A stretch of 64,000 bases of DNA from Sepiola atlantica (lineage: Eukaryota > Mollusca > Cephalopoda > Sepiida > Sepiolidae), in assembly GCA_963556195.1 (NCBI GenBank), contig OY744547.1, positions 3,833,671 to 3,897,670 on the forward strand. Reading direction: 5' to 3'. Shown here piece after piece: positions 8,401 through 19,849 of this stretch (position 1 is the stretch's first letter; each line of letters opens with the position of its first letter). Made by a program: the position numbers and the translations under genes. Under the pieces are notes generated by a model. That model was given only the letters and a program-made list of their open reading frames with translations. It made no database searches and was not told the DNA's origin.

Positions 8401-10010
8401 CTGTGGGCGCAAATCTTTGACGTATTTACGATTAGAATTATCCTGTTTCATGCTATTAGTTCTATTTATTTGGATTTCTTCAGAAGTGCAATTACTATGG
8501 ATTTTCGATTTTAAATTCTTATAAAAGTTTATAAGTGATGCCCCTTCAATTTTATCGATGATTATTTTTAAAAAGGTTATATGGGTTGAGATGCTGGTTT
8601 TCAGTGGGTCAGCTTATACCCCTATGTAGTTTGTATTTTAGAGGATGTAATTATTGTCTTAAGTATTTATATACTTTATTTTATAATTATAGCTACACTA
8701 TTTATAGTATTAGCTTTTACTGTCTATTAACCTCATACTTTGACGTATTTACGATTAGAATTATCCTGTTAGTTCTATTTATTTTGAACAATGTACTTAA
8801 CTGATATTTATTTCCAGCATGGTTTATTGTTTTGTTATCATGCTTTTTACTAATTTTCTTTAGTTATCACTGCAACTCTAACTACTTTTTACTGTATTTG
8901 TGTTGAATATGTTATGCAATATATATGTTTGTCCGAGCTTGTTTTCACCATTTAGTTTAATGGAGGTGTGAACCAAAGTATTATTCTACATCTTTTCTCG
9001 AGGAGTTCGCTTTTAGAGTTTATTACATTCTCATTCTTAGCAGTAGTGATTATCATTTGACAAAATGTAGATCCTGGGGTGATAGATTTGGGTTTCTTCA
9101 GGATCGACAAGTGCAATTACTATGGATTTTCGATTTTAAATTCTTATAAAAGTTTATAAGTGATGCCCCATTCAATTTTATCGATGATTATTTTTAAAAA
9201 GGTTATATGGGTTGAGATGCTGGTTTTCAGTGGGTCAGCTGATACCCCTATGTAGTTTGTATTTTAGAGGATGTAATTATTGTGTTAAGTATTTATATAC
9301 TTTATTTTATAATTATAGCTACACTATTTATAGTATTAGCTTTTACTGTCTATTAACCTCCTATTGACGTATTTACGATTAGAATTATCCTGTTTCATGC
9401 TATTAGTTCTATTTATTTTGAACAATGTACTTAACTGATATTTATTTCCAGCATGGTTTATTGTTTTGTTATCATGCTTTTTACTAATTTTCTTAAGTTA
9501 TCACTGCAACTCTAACTACTTTTTACTGTATTTGTGTTGAATATGTTATGCAATTTATATGTTTGTCCGAGCTTGTTTTCACCATTTAGTTTAATGGAGG
9601 TGTGAACCAAAGTATTATTCTACATCCTTTCTCGAGGAGTTCGCTTTTAGAGTTTATTACATTCTCATTCTTAGCAGTAGTGATTATCATTTGACAAAAT
9701 GTAGATCCTGGGATGATAGATTTGGATTTCTTCAGGATCGACAAGTGCAATTACTATGGATTTTCGATTCTAAATTCTTATAAAAGTTAGTAAGTGATGC
9801 CCCTTCAATTTTATCGATGATCATTTTTAAAGAGGTTATATGGGTTGAGATGCTGGTTTTCAGTGGGTAAGCTGATACCCCTATGTAGTTTGTATTTTAG
9901 AGGATGTAATTATTGTGTTAAGTATTTATATTTATATACTTTATTTTATAATTATAGCTACACTATTTATAGTATTAGCTTTTACTGTCTATTAACCTCC
10001 TACTTTTCTT
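8400..10010. repeat. Tandem repeat of ~630 bp, about 2.5 copies
   Basis: The landmark GCAATTACTATGGATTTTCG occurs at 8,488, 9,113 and 9,747 (spacings 625 and 634). Long matching blocks follow in each copy, such as GGTTATATGGGTTGAGATGC and TCGAGGAGTTCGCTTTTAGA (the last only in copies 1 and 2; copy 3 is partial). Copies differ by scattered substitutions and small indels. The 72-codon open frame at 8,586-8,804 is broken in the other copies, so I do not call it a gene. Confidence 0.85.
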
Positions 10011-10500
10011 AACTCACTATTTTCGTTTGATCTTTTCCTTCTTCAGTTAATATTCGGTCTCCCCCTTTTTGGGATGAGGAGTGGTCATTATCAGCATTGT
10101 TTTACTTTAGCTTACTGTTCTCATTAATTTTTTGGTATTTACACCCTTATTTGTACTATTAGATAGGGTGGACTAACAGGATTCACTGGGGTTTATACCA
10201 ACAAAATGAAATAGAAAGTCTTGCTTGAAAATAATTATTATTCCTGCCTAAAAAAATGAAAAAAAATGATTTTCTTGATTTTATATTGCATGATGTTTTG
10301 GTTTTAAAATTTTAATAAGAAATAGTCATACACGTGGATGTTTTTTAAGATGTGACTATTTTTCTAATCCAAACACGCGCCAAACTAGTCGCCTGGACTA
10401 TACCGTACTTTAAACTGTCGTCTTTAACAACTTGGAGTTCAGGGCTTGGAGCAAGTTGCACATGAGTCCTCATGAATTCCTGGGAAACAATGGGTGTTGT
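10011..10500. other. Spacer without recognised content
   Basis: AT-rich sequence between the tandem repeat and the telomere-like tract; nothing supportable seen. Confidence 0.55.
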
Positions 10501-10501
10501 G

Positions 10502-10722
10502 GGTAAGGGCTTAGGGTTAGGGTTTAGGGTTAGGGTTTAAGGTTAGGGTTAGGGTTAGGGTTAGGGTTAGGGTTAGGGTTAGGGTTGAGGGTTGAGGGTT
10601 AGAGTTAGGGTTAGGGTTTGAGTTAGGGTTAGGGTTTAGGGTCAGGGTTAGGGTTAAGGTTAGGGTTAGGGTTAGGGTTGAGGGTTAGGGTAAGAGTTAT
10701 GGTTAAGATTAGGGTTAGGGTT
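10502..10722 (+). repeat. Degenerate telomere-like (TTAGGG) tract
   Basis: About 220 bp of TTAGGG units, some perfect runs and many drifted (TTTAGGG, TTGAGGG, TTAAGG). Embedded in other sequence, hence interstitial. Confidence 0.85.
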
Positions 10723-10869
10723 AGAGAAATTTAGTTCAATTACTACATTCTTAGTATCTTCTGAACAATTACTACCACTTTCGTACACATAGCCGGGTGC
10801 AGTTTATTTTTTATCTTTTTCGTTCTTTCTGCCTTTTTAAAATTGACTTAATTACAACGTACAATTAAG

Positions 10870-11178
10870 TTGAATTACTACATTCTTAGGGTTAGGGTTA
10901 AGGTTAGGGTAATTTAGTTGAATTACTACATTCTAAGGGTTAGGGTTAAGGTTAGGGTAATTTAGTTGAATTACTACATTCTTAGGGTTAGAGTTAAGGT
11001 TAGGGTAATTTAGTTGAATTACTACATTCTTAGGGTTAGCGTTAAGGTTAGGGTAATTTAGTAGAATTACTACATTCTTAGGGTTAGGGTTAAGGTTAGG
11101 GTAATTTAGTTGAATTACTACATTCTTAGGGTTAGGGTTAAGGTTAGGGTAATTTAGTTGAATTACTACATTCTAAGT
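10870..11178 (+). repeat. 48-bp satellite built on telomere-like units, ~6 copies
   Basis: Each unit joins ATTACTACATTCTTAGGG, one to two TTAGGG-type units, TTAAGG, and GTAATTTAGTTGA. The same non-telomeric half (AATTACTACATTCTTAG) is present just after the pure tract at 10,739, suggesting local derivation from it. Copies differ at single bases (for example GTAGAA for GTTGAA in one). Confidence 0.85.
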
Positions 11179-11179
11179 C

Positions 11180-12286
<1,107 letters not shown>

Positions 12287-12404
12287 AATATAAGAGAACA
12301 CTCATGTCAAGATATCCTTTGGTAGATCCTTTCAATAGTCCGAATCAGGATCTTAGTTTCGGAGGGGAATTGGCTGATGAATCTGCCATAGTTTGGATTT
12401 GTCT

Positions 12405-12447
12405 CCCAAGTACTTTCGGACCCATCTGGGTCCATCTTCATAGGAAT
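12405..12447 (-). ncRNA. Decayed hammerhead core, left arm of family E
   Basis: Minus strand: CTATGAAGA (an extra A inside the CUGANGA box, near 12,435-12,443), stem II GGACCC-AGAT-GGGTCC (6 bp), GAAA (12,414-12,417), palindromic stem III AGTACT, triplet CTT. Confidence 0.45.
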
Positions 12448-12502
12448 GAGGTTAATCAGGTACAGACAATGTGTTAGTATTATAGAAGGTTTCTGGCGGG
12501 AA

Positions 12503-12548
12503 TTCGCCTGAAGATGGACCCAAAGTGGTCTGAAAGTACTTGGAAGAC
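12503..12548 (+). ncRNA. Decayed hammerhead core, right arm of family E
   Basis: CTGAAGA at 12,508-12,514, stem II GACC/GGTC, GAAA at 12,532-12,535, stem III AGTACT, triplet CTT with predicted scission after 12,541. The core boxes are intact but stem I pairing is poor. Confidence 0.45.
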
Positions 12549-12693
12549 AAATCCAAACTATGGCAAATTCATTAGCCAATTCCTCTCCGAAACTAAGATC
12601 CTGATTCGGACTATTGGAAAGATCTACTAAAGGATATCTAGACATGAGTTGTCTCTTATATTCAACAATACTACCCTGCAAGAGAAGATGCTG

Positions 12694-12695
<2 letters not shown>

Positions 12696-12766
<71 letters not shown>
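12696..12766. repeat. (TA)n microsatellite
   Basis: Right flank of family E and left boundary of the mariner fragment. Confidence 0.97.
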
Positions 12767-12769
<3 letters not shown>

Positions 12770-12962
12770 GACTGTCTAAATAGTATCCGACCTTAAGCCA
12801 GAAAAAATATTTCAAATACGTGACAGGGTTGGGACCTTAATACTCTTCAAAGTAGGCCTCTTGTGCTTGCACACACTTAGCCCACCGATCCATACACTCC
12901 CGGAAAAACCTTTGGAAGTCTTCATTCGGAATGGTTTTGATCTCCGCCGTCGCGTTAGATTA
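12767..12962 (-). pseudogene. Mariner transposase 3' end with terminal repeat (5'-truncated)
   Basis: The minus strand encodes the C-terminal ~41 residues of a mariner-type transposase, ending RWAKCVQAQEAYFEEY and a TAA stop at 12,837-12,839. Mariner transposases of this group typically end in a W-x-x-C-x-x-x-x-x-x-Y-F-E motif. After the stop come ~70 bp of 3' UTR, then a candidate terminal inverted repeat (GAGGACTGTCTAAATAGTAT at 12,767-12,786) abutting (TA)n, the expected TA target. Upstream an in-frame stop at about 12,960 ends the match, so the catalytic DDE/D domain is missing. A dead fragment. Confidence 0.65.
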
Positions 12963-13005
12963 AGCAGGTGTTTTGAGAAAATGCGATGTGTAATACATTG
13001 TATTG

Positions 13006-13010
<5 letters not shown>

Positions 13011-13038
<28 letters not shown>
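13011..13038. repeat. (CT)n microsatellite
   Basis: CT tract of ~28 bp. Confidence 0.95.
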
Positions 13039-13859
<821 letters not shown>

Positions 13860-14201
13860 TTTTTAAGCATTGGTGATAGGTAATAAGTGTCAATAGAAAG
13901 CCCTTACAATGCAAGATAGATTTTTTTTTACCAATGCTTAAAAAAAAAAGAACGAAAATAATTTGAATATAACTCCCAGCATGCCCGATGCTTCAGTTCT
14001 TTCTACCTACTACCGCGAATTCCATCACAGAGCGGATAAATACGTCAGACCAACAAGACGTTTCTTCTATAAACAAAACTATAAGTTTGTTTATTTTTAA
14101 AAAAATAATACATCTTTGAAAATGGAGTGTTTCTCCGAAATATATAAGACAAAAGTAAAAAAAAAATCTATCTTGCATTGTAAGGGCTTTCTATTGACAC
14201 T

Positions 14202-14203
<2 letters not shown>
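13860..14203. repeat. Foldback repeat, family F copy 3
   Basis: The arm at 13,887-13,928 (GTGTCAATAGAAAGCCCTTA then CAATGCAAGATAGATTTTTT) is matched in reverse at 14,160-14,202, which runs directly into (TA)n. The interior shares blocks with 185-692 (CAATGCAAGATA, CAGCATGCCCGATGC, CAACAAGACG). No protein assigned. Confidence 0.65.

Positions 14204-14204
<1 letters not shown>

Positions 14205-14282
<78 letters not shown>
14205..14282. repeat. (TA)n microsatellite
   Basis: Long perfect TA tract. Confidence 0.98.
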
Positions 14283-14285
<3 letters not shown>

Positions 14286-14950
14286 TGTTTTTAAATCAAG
14301 AAAACAATCAGCATTGCAAGCGACGGAAGACCTACCAAGCATTTCACTGTATTACAATATCCTGGAAGCACAAAAAAATGTTTCCTGGTTTTTATTTATT
14401 TATTTCTACTTTTGTAACTTCGATCGATTTATCTAGCGGGTATTTGGGAGGGGGGGGGCTTTTTTGCCTCCAAAAATCAGTTTCGTATGACACATATTGA
14501 TTTTATATCTGTTATGTCAGTCGTCTGTTTTTTACGTCAGCGATCGCTAGAAGAGAGGAGAAATCGATAAAAAAAAATACACGAAAACCATATGACACAC
14601 GGATGTGTTTCACAGCTAAATAGGCACGGAATTAATTTACCTGCCTTCAGAATCAATATATACCTATCCTTCTCCTACTCTTAAGTCTCACCGTCCCCTT
14701 TCTACATTTACCTGTCTCGTTTACCTGTTTCTTTGAACTCTTCCGCCCTTCTCCAGGATCTACTTCATTTATTTTGTATAAAAAAGGCATCCTATTGCAA
14801 TGAAACCCCAACCCGAACCCTTACACTAACCAACCTTTCTACCACAGATTAATGTCGGTTGGCTTTAGGTGCTTTTTGTTATTATTTTAACTAGTCTGTT
14901 AACGTACTAATACCTATCATCTTTTTTCATACAATGAGTCAAATTCCACA

Positions 14951-14981
<31 letters not shown>

Positions 14982-15322
14982 ATGATTATATATAGAGTTT
15001 TATTTTCGCAACCATGAAGGGGAGACGAATTCTGTCGTTCATGAAAAAAATGCCCGCCGACCGGTTTCGCCCTCTCTTAACAAACACTGTATCGAAAGAT
15101 TAAAAAAAAACGAGGGATTTTTAAAAAGGGGGTAAAAAAGAGAGGGTACAGAAAATAAAAAAGCGTTATATGTACAATGGAGGATGAATCTTAGAGACTG
15201 ATCACATCTACAATAAACATTCCCTTTGCTTACAAAGGGAGGGACGTTTAAGACGAACGTGGATCGTCTCCAAGATTTTTCGATGGTATAATGAGTGAGC
15301 ATGCCTGAGAATGGTGAAGGAG

Positions 15323-15325
<3 letters not shown>
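14283..15325. other. Spacer without recognised content
   Basis: About 1 kb of mixed sequence with a short (TA)n at ~14,961-14,981. No supportable gene. Confidence 0.5.

Positions 15326-15398
<73 letters not shown>
15326..15398. repeat. (TA)n microsatellite
   Basis: Left flank of family A copy 2. Confidence 0.98.
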
Positions 15399-15403
<5 letters not shown>

Positions 15404-15858
15404 ATAATAATAATAATTATAATAATCCAGGTAAAACATCCACAGGGTAGTAATCCAAAGAATTTCAACCGGGTTTATAAAAAGTGCTCAATATAAAATA
15501 TAGATTTTATATATGATTATTTTTATTTACACAGGCATGTACAAAATCTGCGACACTGGCATTTCGATTTTATAATATAATATAATTTTTAATATGTTAT
15601 TTTATATATTATATTTTAAATTAATATTTTTGGGGGCATTATTATTTTAAGATATTGATACTTAACGGTCCCAACCACGTGACTTTCCAAATTTAAATTT
15701 CTTTTTTCTCCATTTCATTCTTTCCAAATATGATCTAAGGTTAAGATCGGATTCTAACTCTGTCTGATGAGATCTCAGTTTATAAAAGCTGTTGATCGAT
15801 AACATCGGCATGCCAGTGTGTCAGATTTTGTATATGTCTGTGTAAATAAAAATAATCA
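15399..15858. mobile_element. Foldback element, family A copy 2 (tail at left)
   Basis: Left: an inverted tail (ATCCAGGTAAAACATCCACA, TTTATAAAAAGTGCTCAATA). Then an arm at ~15,508-15,575 (TTTTTATTTACACAGGCATG) matched in reverse by ~15,780-15,857. The right arm carries CTGATGAGATCTCAG (15,763) and GATCGATAACATCGGCATGC, as in family A copy 1. The centre is diverged and AT-rich. Bounded by (TA)n on both sides. Confidence 0.6.
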
Positions 15859-15882
15859 TATATATATATATATATATATATA
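15859..15882. repeat. (TA)n tract
   Basis: Separates family A copy 2 from the family G element. Confidence 0.92.
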
Positions 15883-15905
15883 CAATAGATAGATGAAATA
15901 GTTAT

Positions 15906-15947
15906 CCGTTGGCACGCGTTTCGTCGTTCTGCAACTCTTCAGATCGG
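15906..15947 (-). ncRNA. Hammerhead ribozyme, left arm of family G (cleavage-site lesion)
   Basis: Minus strand: stem I CCGAT/AACGG (4 of 5 bp), CTGAAGA (15,936-15,942), stem II GTTG/CGAC with loop CAGAA, GAAA (15,919-15,922), stem III region ACGCGTG. The triplet reads GCC where GTC is expected: the U of the NUH site (complement of 15,912) is lost. Core otherwise intact. Predicted inactive or weak. Confidence 0.6.
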
Positions 15948-15983
15948 TTACTGTGGTCGGGTTTCGAGACTTGTCACAGTCGG

Positions 15984-16027
15984 TTCGCTCTGAAAAGTCC
16001 CAGTTTGATGAAACACGTGTCAGCGGA
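15984..16027 (+). ncRNA. Hammerhead ribozyme, right arm of family G (core lesion)
   Basis: Stem I TTCGCT (15,984-15,989) pairs with AGCGGA (16,022-16,027), 6 bp including one G-T. The first box is CTGAAAA (15,990-15,996), where the invariant G8 is A. Stem II is GTC/GAT, 3 bp. GAAA at 16,010-16,013. Stem III ACAC/GTGT. Triplet GTC, predicted scission after 16,021. G8 is catalytic in hammerheads, so this copy should be inactive. Confidence 0.65.
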
Positions 16028-16047
16028 TAACTATATTATATATAAAT

Positions 16048-16050
<3 letters not shown>

Positions 16051-16102
<52 letters not shown>
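16051..16102. repeat. (TA)n microsatellite
   Basis: Right flank of the family G element. The 16,103-16,241 segment after it holds nothing recognised. Confidence 0.97.
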
Positions 16103-16103
<1 letters not shown>

Positions 16104-16241
16104 GTACGTTCTTAACAATTAGACGAAATTATGTAAACAAATCAAGAATAAAATCTGTACAGCTTAGGAAAGCCAAATGTACCAGCAGTTATCGTCAAAC
16201 AACAACAAATATTACATCATATAAAAATATAAAGTGATGGA

Positions 16242-16269
16242 ATATATATATATATATATATATATATAT
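16242..16269. repeat. (TA)n tract
   Basis: Directly abuts the CUGANGA box of family C copy 2. Confidence 0.93.

Positions 16270-16897
<628 letters not shown>

Positions 16898-16936
<39 letters not shown>
16898..16936. repeat. (TA)n tract
   Basis: Right flank of family C copy 3. Confidence 0.96.
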
Positions 16937-16937
<1 letters not shown>

Positions 16938-17036
16938 GAGTTTTGCACGAGCGTTGAAAACTGTGGAGAGCAATTACGCTTGCTCCTGCCTCCCCGGGTA
17001 AGTGTATCTTAATTTTATTTTCTGTTTGTGCTGATT

Positions 17037-17190
17037 TCCGGTAGCCGTGTGGTCTTGGGCGTTTGTCTCGTAATTCTACTTTGTAATCTACGACCTGTGT
17101 TCGATCCCATGCGACTGCCTGCAACACCACTCCTTCACTGATGAGGGCAAAAGCCCGAGACGATATTGTCTCTATGTAAAAAAAAACCCA
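17037..17190 (+). mobile_element. tRNA-derived SINE with a 3' hammerhead-like end
   Basis: The head resembles a tRNA: GGTAGCCGTGTGGTCTTGGG (box A region) and TGTTCGATCCC (box B, ~17,098-17,108). Then GCGACTGCCTGCAAC, a hammerhead-like segment at 17,133-17,175, and an A-rich tail (17,177-17,187). The 19,850-19,990 minus copy shares the same order (GCCGTGTGGTC...GAGCG, box B position, GCGA-CTGC, hammerhead). A pol III promoter plus terminal hammerhead is the plan known from schistosome Sm-alpha SINEs. Cephalopod-type tRNA SINEs are another possible relation; family not proven. Confidence 0.65.
17133..17175 (+). ncRNA. Decayed hammerhead core in SINE
   Basis: CTGATGA (17,138-17,144), strong stem II GGGC-AAAA-GCCC, then GAGA (17,157-17,160) where GAAA is expected, a 2-bp stem III (AC/GT) and the canonical triplet GTC (17,168-17,170). 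Stem I pairing is poor. One core A is mutated, so it is predicted inactive. Confidence 0.55.
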
Positions 17191-17740
17191 ACTTAAATAC
17201 AGTTATATCTTATTACTATTTAATGTAACTCAATGTAAGGATTCACGTGGAAATGAATGAAAACATTTCTACGTTCAGCAAAGAAAAATGTGAGCCCCTG
17301 GAAGTGGTGTTTTGGTGCGTAAACTGCGTGATAACCATAGTGTTTGCTCATCAACTTTGTATGATATTAAAAAAACAAAGGAGGGAAATATTGAAATTCT
17401 GAGATTGATTGTAAAAAATCAAAGGAACAAACTAGAAACCACTAAAAGCACTGAACATGTAAAAGTGGTGATGGCGTCTTTGTTTCTTTAGAAACATGTT
17501 AGGTATAAAATTAGTAGCTTATTAGTGTGTTTGTAAATTATTATTAGGTTGAAATCAGATAGCCCGGCGAAACGGTTAATATCCGGCAATGCTATTAAAT
17601 CAGCGGTGGTGTGTTCTTTTTTATGTTGATTTTTTCAACATCCTATTCTATTATCATTTCCTACGCGCGTTTCGCGGCAGAAATTAAGAGAGATATGTAG
17701 TTTTTTTCCACCTCTGTTTCTCATCAGAGCACAGAAATTC
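17191..17740. other. Spacer without recognised content
   Basis: No supportable gene or repeat between the SINE and the U2-headed element. Confidence 0.5.
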
Positions 17741-17741
17741 G

Positions 17742-18085
17742 TTCTTGGCCTTTTGGCTAAGATTAAAGTGTAGTATCTGTTCCGATGGATACTGCACCCC
17801 ATAGACTAGTATTGTCTTGATCTTCGGGGCTTGATTTACGCCGGTTTATGGGTCTGTCCTGTGCCGTTCTAGGAGGTCCACCCTTCCAGGCTTCGCCTCA
17901 CTTCTTTAAGGAGGAGTAAGTTTATTGCTTACTGTTTACTGTTTGATGCGCCCCTACTGGGGAATGCCGACGGGGCTGCCCAGGCAATTTTTAGACCCCA
18001 CTCTCCCGACCCGACCTTGGGTCACATATTACTTGTGGGAGTAAGATCAAAACTGGCCTTGTGCCTAACTCCTGGAGAGGGTAAA
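17742..18085 (+). mobile_element. U2 snRNA-headed SINE-like repeat, full-head copy
   Basis: Positions 17,742-17,782 match the first ~45 nt of animal U2 snRNA almost base for base (TTGGCCTTTTGGCTAAGAT, then GTGTAGTATCTGTTC with the branch-site-pairing GUAGUA). After that the sequence departs from U2: no Sm site and no stem-loops III/IV. It continues as a ~300-bp body shared with 1,222-1,576 minus. Because two copies share head, body and end (TGGCCTTGTGCCTAACTCCT), this is a repeat family and not a single U2 pseudogene. I infer retroposition by LINE machinery; no promoter test is possible here. Confidence 0.75.
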
Positions 18086-18094
18086 TCAATACTC

Positions 18095-18170
18095 ATTGTT
18101 AAAGAATTGTTAGAGAATTGTTATTTCATTATTAACAGGGAAAATGGATCAAAATAAAGGATATATATCT
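18095..18170. repeat. Short dispersed repeat, also at 19,105-19,162
   Basis: GAATTGTTATTTCATTATTA then ACAGGGAAAATGGAT is echoed at 19,118-19,150 (GAATTGTTCATTTATTATCA, ACAGGAAAAAGGGAT). Both lead into a (TA)n tract. Confidence 0.5.
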
Positions 18171-18211
18171 ATATATATAAGAATATTATTTTTCATCATA
18201 CGAATAAAAAA

Positions 18212-18212
<1 letters not shown>

Positions 18213-18261
<49 letters not shown>
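18213..18261. repeat. (TA)n microsatellite
   Basis: Perfect TA tract. Confidence 0.97.
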
Positions 18262-18264
<3 letters not shown>

Positions 18265-18429
18265 TATCTCGGCATTGTTTCCAGTCGTCTTGAATTGCTT
18301 GCCATTGGAATCAAGCAGTGCCGACTCAGGAGAGGTGTTGTTCGGGATTGCGCAAACCTTGCTTCATAATTACACGCGCAGCCAGCCCCTTATAGGGGTG
18401 TCCATAGTCTCTCTAGACTGAACGGAGGG

Positions 18430-18431
<2 letters not shown>
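18262..18431. other. TA-flanked unique insert
   Basis: 170 bp of relatively GC-rich sequence between two (TA)n tracts, with an inverted pair CTTGAATTGCTTGCC / GGAATCAAGCAG near its start. No family recognised. Confidence 0.4.

Positions 18432-18485
<54 letters not shown>
18432..18485. repeat. (TA)n microsatellite
   Basis: Left flank of the family B foldback. Confidence 0.97.
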
Positions 18486-18487
<2 letters not shown>

Positions 18488-18514
18488 TATAAATTTTTAT
18501 TTATACAAACATTA

Positions 18515-18580
18515 TTGGTTACATATGTGCATACATGTTTCGGTTGCACTTTTCCAAGAAAGTCAACCTCATCAGACCGA
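18515..18580 (-). ncRNA. Hammerhead ribozyme, left arm of family B copy 1
   Basis: Minus strand: GGT/ACC stem I (18,517-18,519 with 18,576-18,578). CTGATGA (18,569-18,575). Stem II GGTTG/CAACC extended by ACTTT/AAAGT past a bulged G, loop CTTGGA. GAAA next to CAT. Stem III ACAT/ATGT with a 10-nt loop. Triplet GTA, predicted scission between 18,520 and 18,519. All core bases are intact. Confidence 0.72.
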
Positions 18581-18602
18581 GAATCTTTCAGGAAGAAAGA
18601 TT

Positions 18603-18669
18603 CTCGGTCTGATGAGGTTGACTTTCTTGGAAAAGTGCAATCGAAACATGTATGCACATATGTAACCAA
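18603..18669 (+). ncRNA. Hammerhead ribozyme, right arm of family B copy 1
   Basis: Mirror of the left arm: CTGATGA (18,609-18,615), stem II GGTTG/CAATC (one G-T) plus ACTTT/AAAGT, GAAA (18,643-18,646), stem III ACAT/ATGT, triplet GTA with predicted scission between 18,664 and 18,665, stem I GGT/ACC. Core intact, so transcripts from either strand of this element carry a candidate ribozyme. Confidence 0.72.
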
Positions 18670-18783
18670 TAATGTTTGTATAAATAAAAATTTATACTTA
18701 TAAACAGCTCTACTTGGTATTGAGCACTTTTTATAAACACTTGAGTTTCTACGGATTTACATTTACAGAAACCAATACATGTA

Positions 18784-18785
<2 letters not shown>

Positions 18786-18840
<55 letters not shown>
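18786..18840. repeat. (TA)n microsatellite
   Basis: Right flank of family B copy 1. The 18,841-19,161 segment that follows holds no recognised gene. Confidence 0.97.
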
Positions 18841-18842
<2 letters not shown>

Positions 18843-19159
18843 TTCCTATAAAATATATATATTTATACATATATTCTTTATGATTTCCGAAATATTTTCA
18901 AATTTCAAGTTCAATGAAATTGTATTACACGATTCAGAGCATATATACTTCATAGTTGCATTCCAATGACCACAGGAAAGACCAATCGAAAATCATAATT
19001 TTCATATTTATCTTCATATTTCACCGAATACCTGTATTTCTTCTTTATTTTTCCGCGAAAAAATTTTTTTTTATTTCCCTTTATTTTATTTTTCCCAACT
19101 TTGTTACTCATCAGGGAATTGTTCATTTATTATCAACAGGAAAAAGGGATATAAATTAA

Positions 19160-19161
<2 letters not shown>

Positions 19162-19194
<33 letters not shown>
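19162..19194. repeat. (TA)n tract
   Basis: Left flank of family B copy 2. Confidence 0.95.
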
Positions 19195-19198
<4 letters not shown>

Positions 19199-19391
19199 AC
19201 GTATTGTATTAGTTTCTGTAGATGTAAATCCGTTGAAACTCAAGTGTTTATAAAAAGTGCTGAATAGCAAGTAGAGCTGTTCTTAAGTATAAATTTATTC
19301 ATACAAACATTATTGGTTACATATGTGCATACATGTTTCGGTTGTACACTTCATAGAGAGTAAACCTCTTCAGACCAAAGAAGACAGAGAA

Positions 19392-19394
<3 letters not shown>
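19195..19394 (-). mobile_element. Hammerhead element, family B copy 2 (single arm)
   Basis: On the minus strand: hammerhead, then CAATAATGTTTGTATGAATA, then the family B tail (ACAGCTCTACTTGCTATTCA, GCACTTTTTATAAACACTTG, TCAACGGATTTACATCTACA), then (TA)n. Same order as the right arm plus tail of copy 1. Confidence 0.75.
19313..19378 (-). ncRNA. Hammerhead ribozyme (family B copy 2)
   Basis: Minus strand: stem I TTGGT (19,374-19,378) with ACCAA (19,313-19,317), 5 of 5 bp. CTGAAGA (19,367-19,373). Stem II GGTT/AACC, then TAC/GTA with mismatches between. GAAA (19,336-19,339). Stem III ACAT/ATGT. Triplet GTA, predicted scission between 19,318 and 19,317. Core intact. The N7 base differs from copy 1 (A in place of T), a permitted change. 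Confidence 0.75.

Positions 19395-19465
<71 letters not shown>
19395..19465. repeat. (TA)n microsatellite
   Basis: Long perfect TA tract. Confidence 0.98.
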
Positions 19466-19469
<4 letters not shown>

Positions 19470-19812
19470 AAAGAAGCTTTGAGTCATTTTAAACAAAAAA
19501 AAGAAGTAAAATGCAGTTTAAATTCCCAGAGAAACTAACTAAATCCAAGATATTGCAGACTTAACATTCGTTGGAAAATTTATAAATAAAAAAATATATA
19601 AAAAAATATATAAGTAAATAAAAAAAAATAAAAAGGGGGGGTTAAGTATCTAAGAGTGAAACAAAAACAGGAGACCTTAAGCGTCTAATATTAACACGGG
19701 GATCATCAGCTGTTTACCATGTAACTCTTTCGGAGATTTAAAAACAGGACAGTAATAATATTCATGGCTCTCCAATGGTACTGATAAACTACCATTTCCC
19801 CAATAACCAATA
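19466..19812. repeat. Dispersed repeat family I, copy 2
   Basis: Second copy of 769-1,100, again starting directly after (TA)n with GTCTAAAGA. Shared blocks in order: TTTGAGTCATTTTAAACAAA, GGGGATCATCAGC, CCATGTAACT, ATGGCTCTCCA, CCCCAATA. The minus-strand open frame 19,677-20,213 spans this repeat and the SINE and is not a gene. Confidence 0.7.
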
Positions 19813-19849
19813 ATATATATTATAAATATCTTTTTAATGTTAAAGTGTT

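Larger units (their letters stand above)
15883..16050. mobile_element. Hammerhead foldback element, family G
   Basis: Inverted arms 15,900-15,922 (AGTTATCCGTTGGCACGCGT) and 16,010-16,032 (ACACGTGTCAGCGGATAACT). Each arm is the outer half of a hammerhead on the opposite strand from the other. Bounded by (TA)n at 15,859-15,882 and 16,051-16,102. Confidence 0.7.
18486..18785. mobile_element. Hammerhead foldback element, family B copy 1
   Basis: Near-perfect palindrome: 18,486-18,593 against 18,597-18,703, meeting at GAATCTTTC-AGG-AAGAAAGATTC. Each arm carries a hammerhead reading outward, on opposite strands. A tail with CAGCTCTACTTGGTATTGAG, CACTTTTTATAAACACTTGA and TACGGATTTACA leads into (TA)n. 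The tail is shared with family B copy 2 and, more distantly, with families A, C and D. Confidence 0.8.

Noticed and set aside
12307..12681. 124-codon open frame in the family E palindrome
   Set aside because: The same reading appears inverted in the other arm; it is a by-product of the foldback.
17742..17900. Functional U2 snRNA gene
   Set aside because: Only the first ~41 nt match U2; the Sm site and 3' stem-loops are missing, and the same chimeric body occurs in a second copy.
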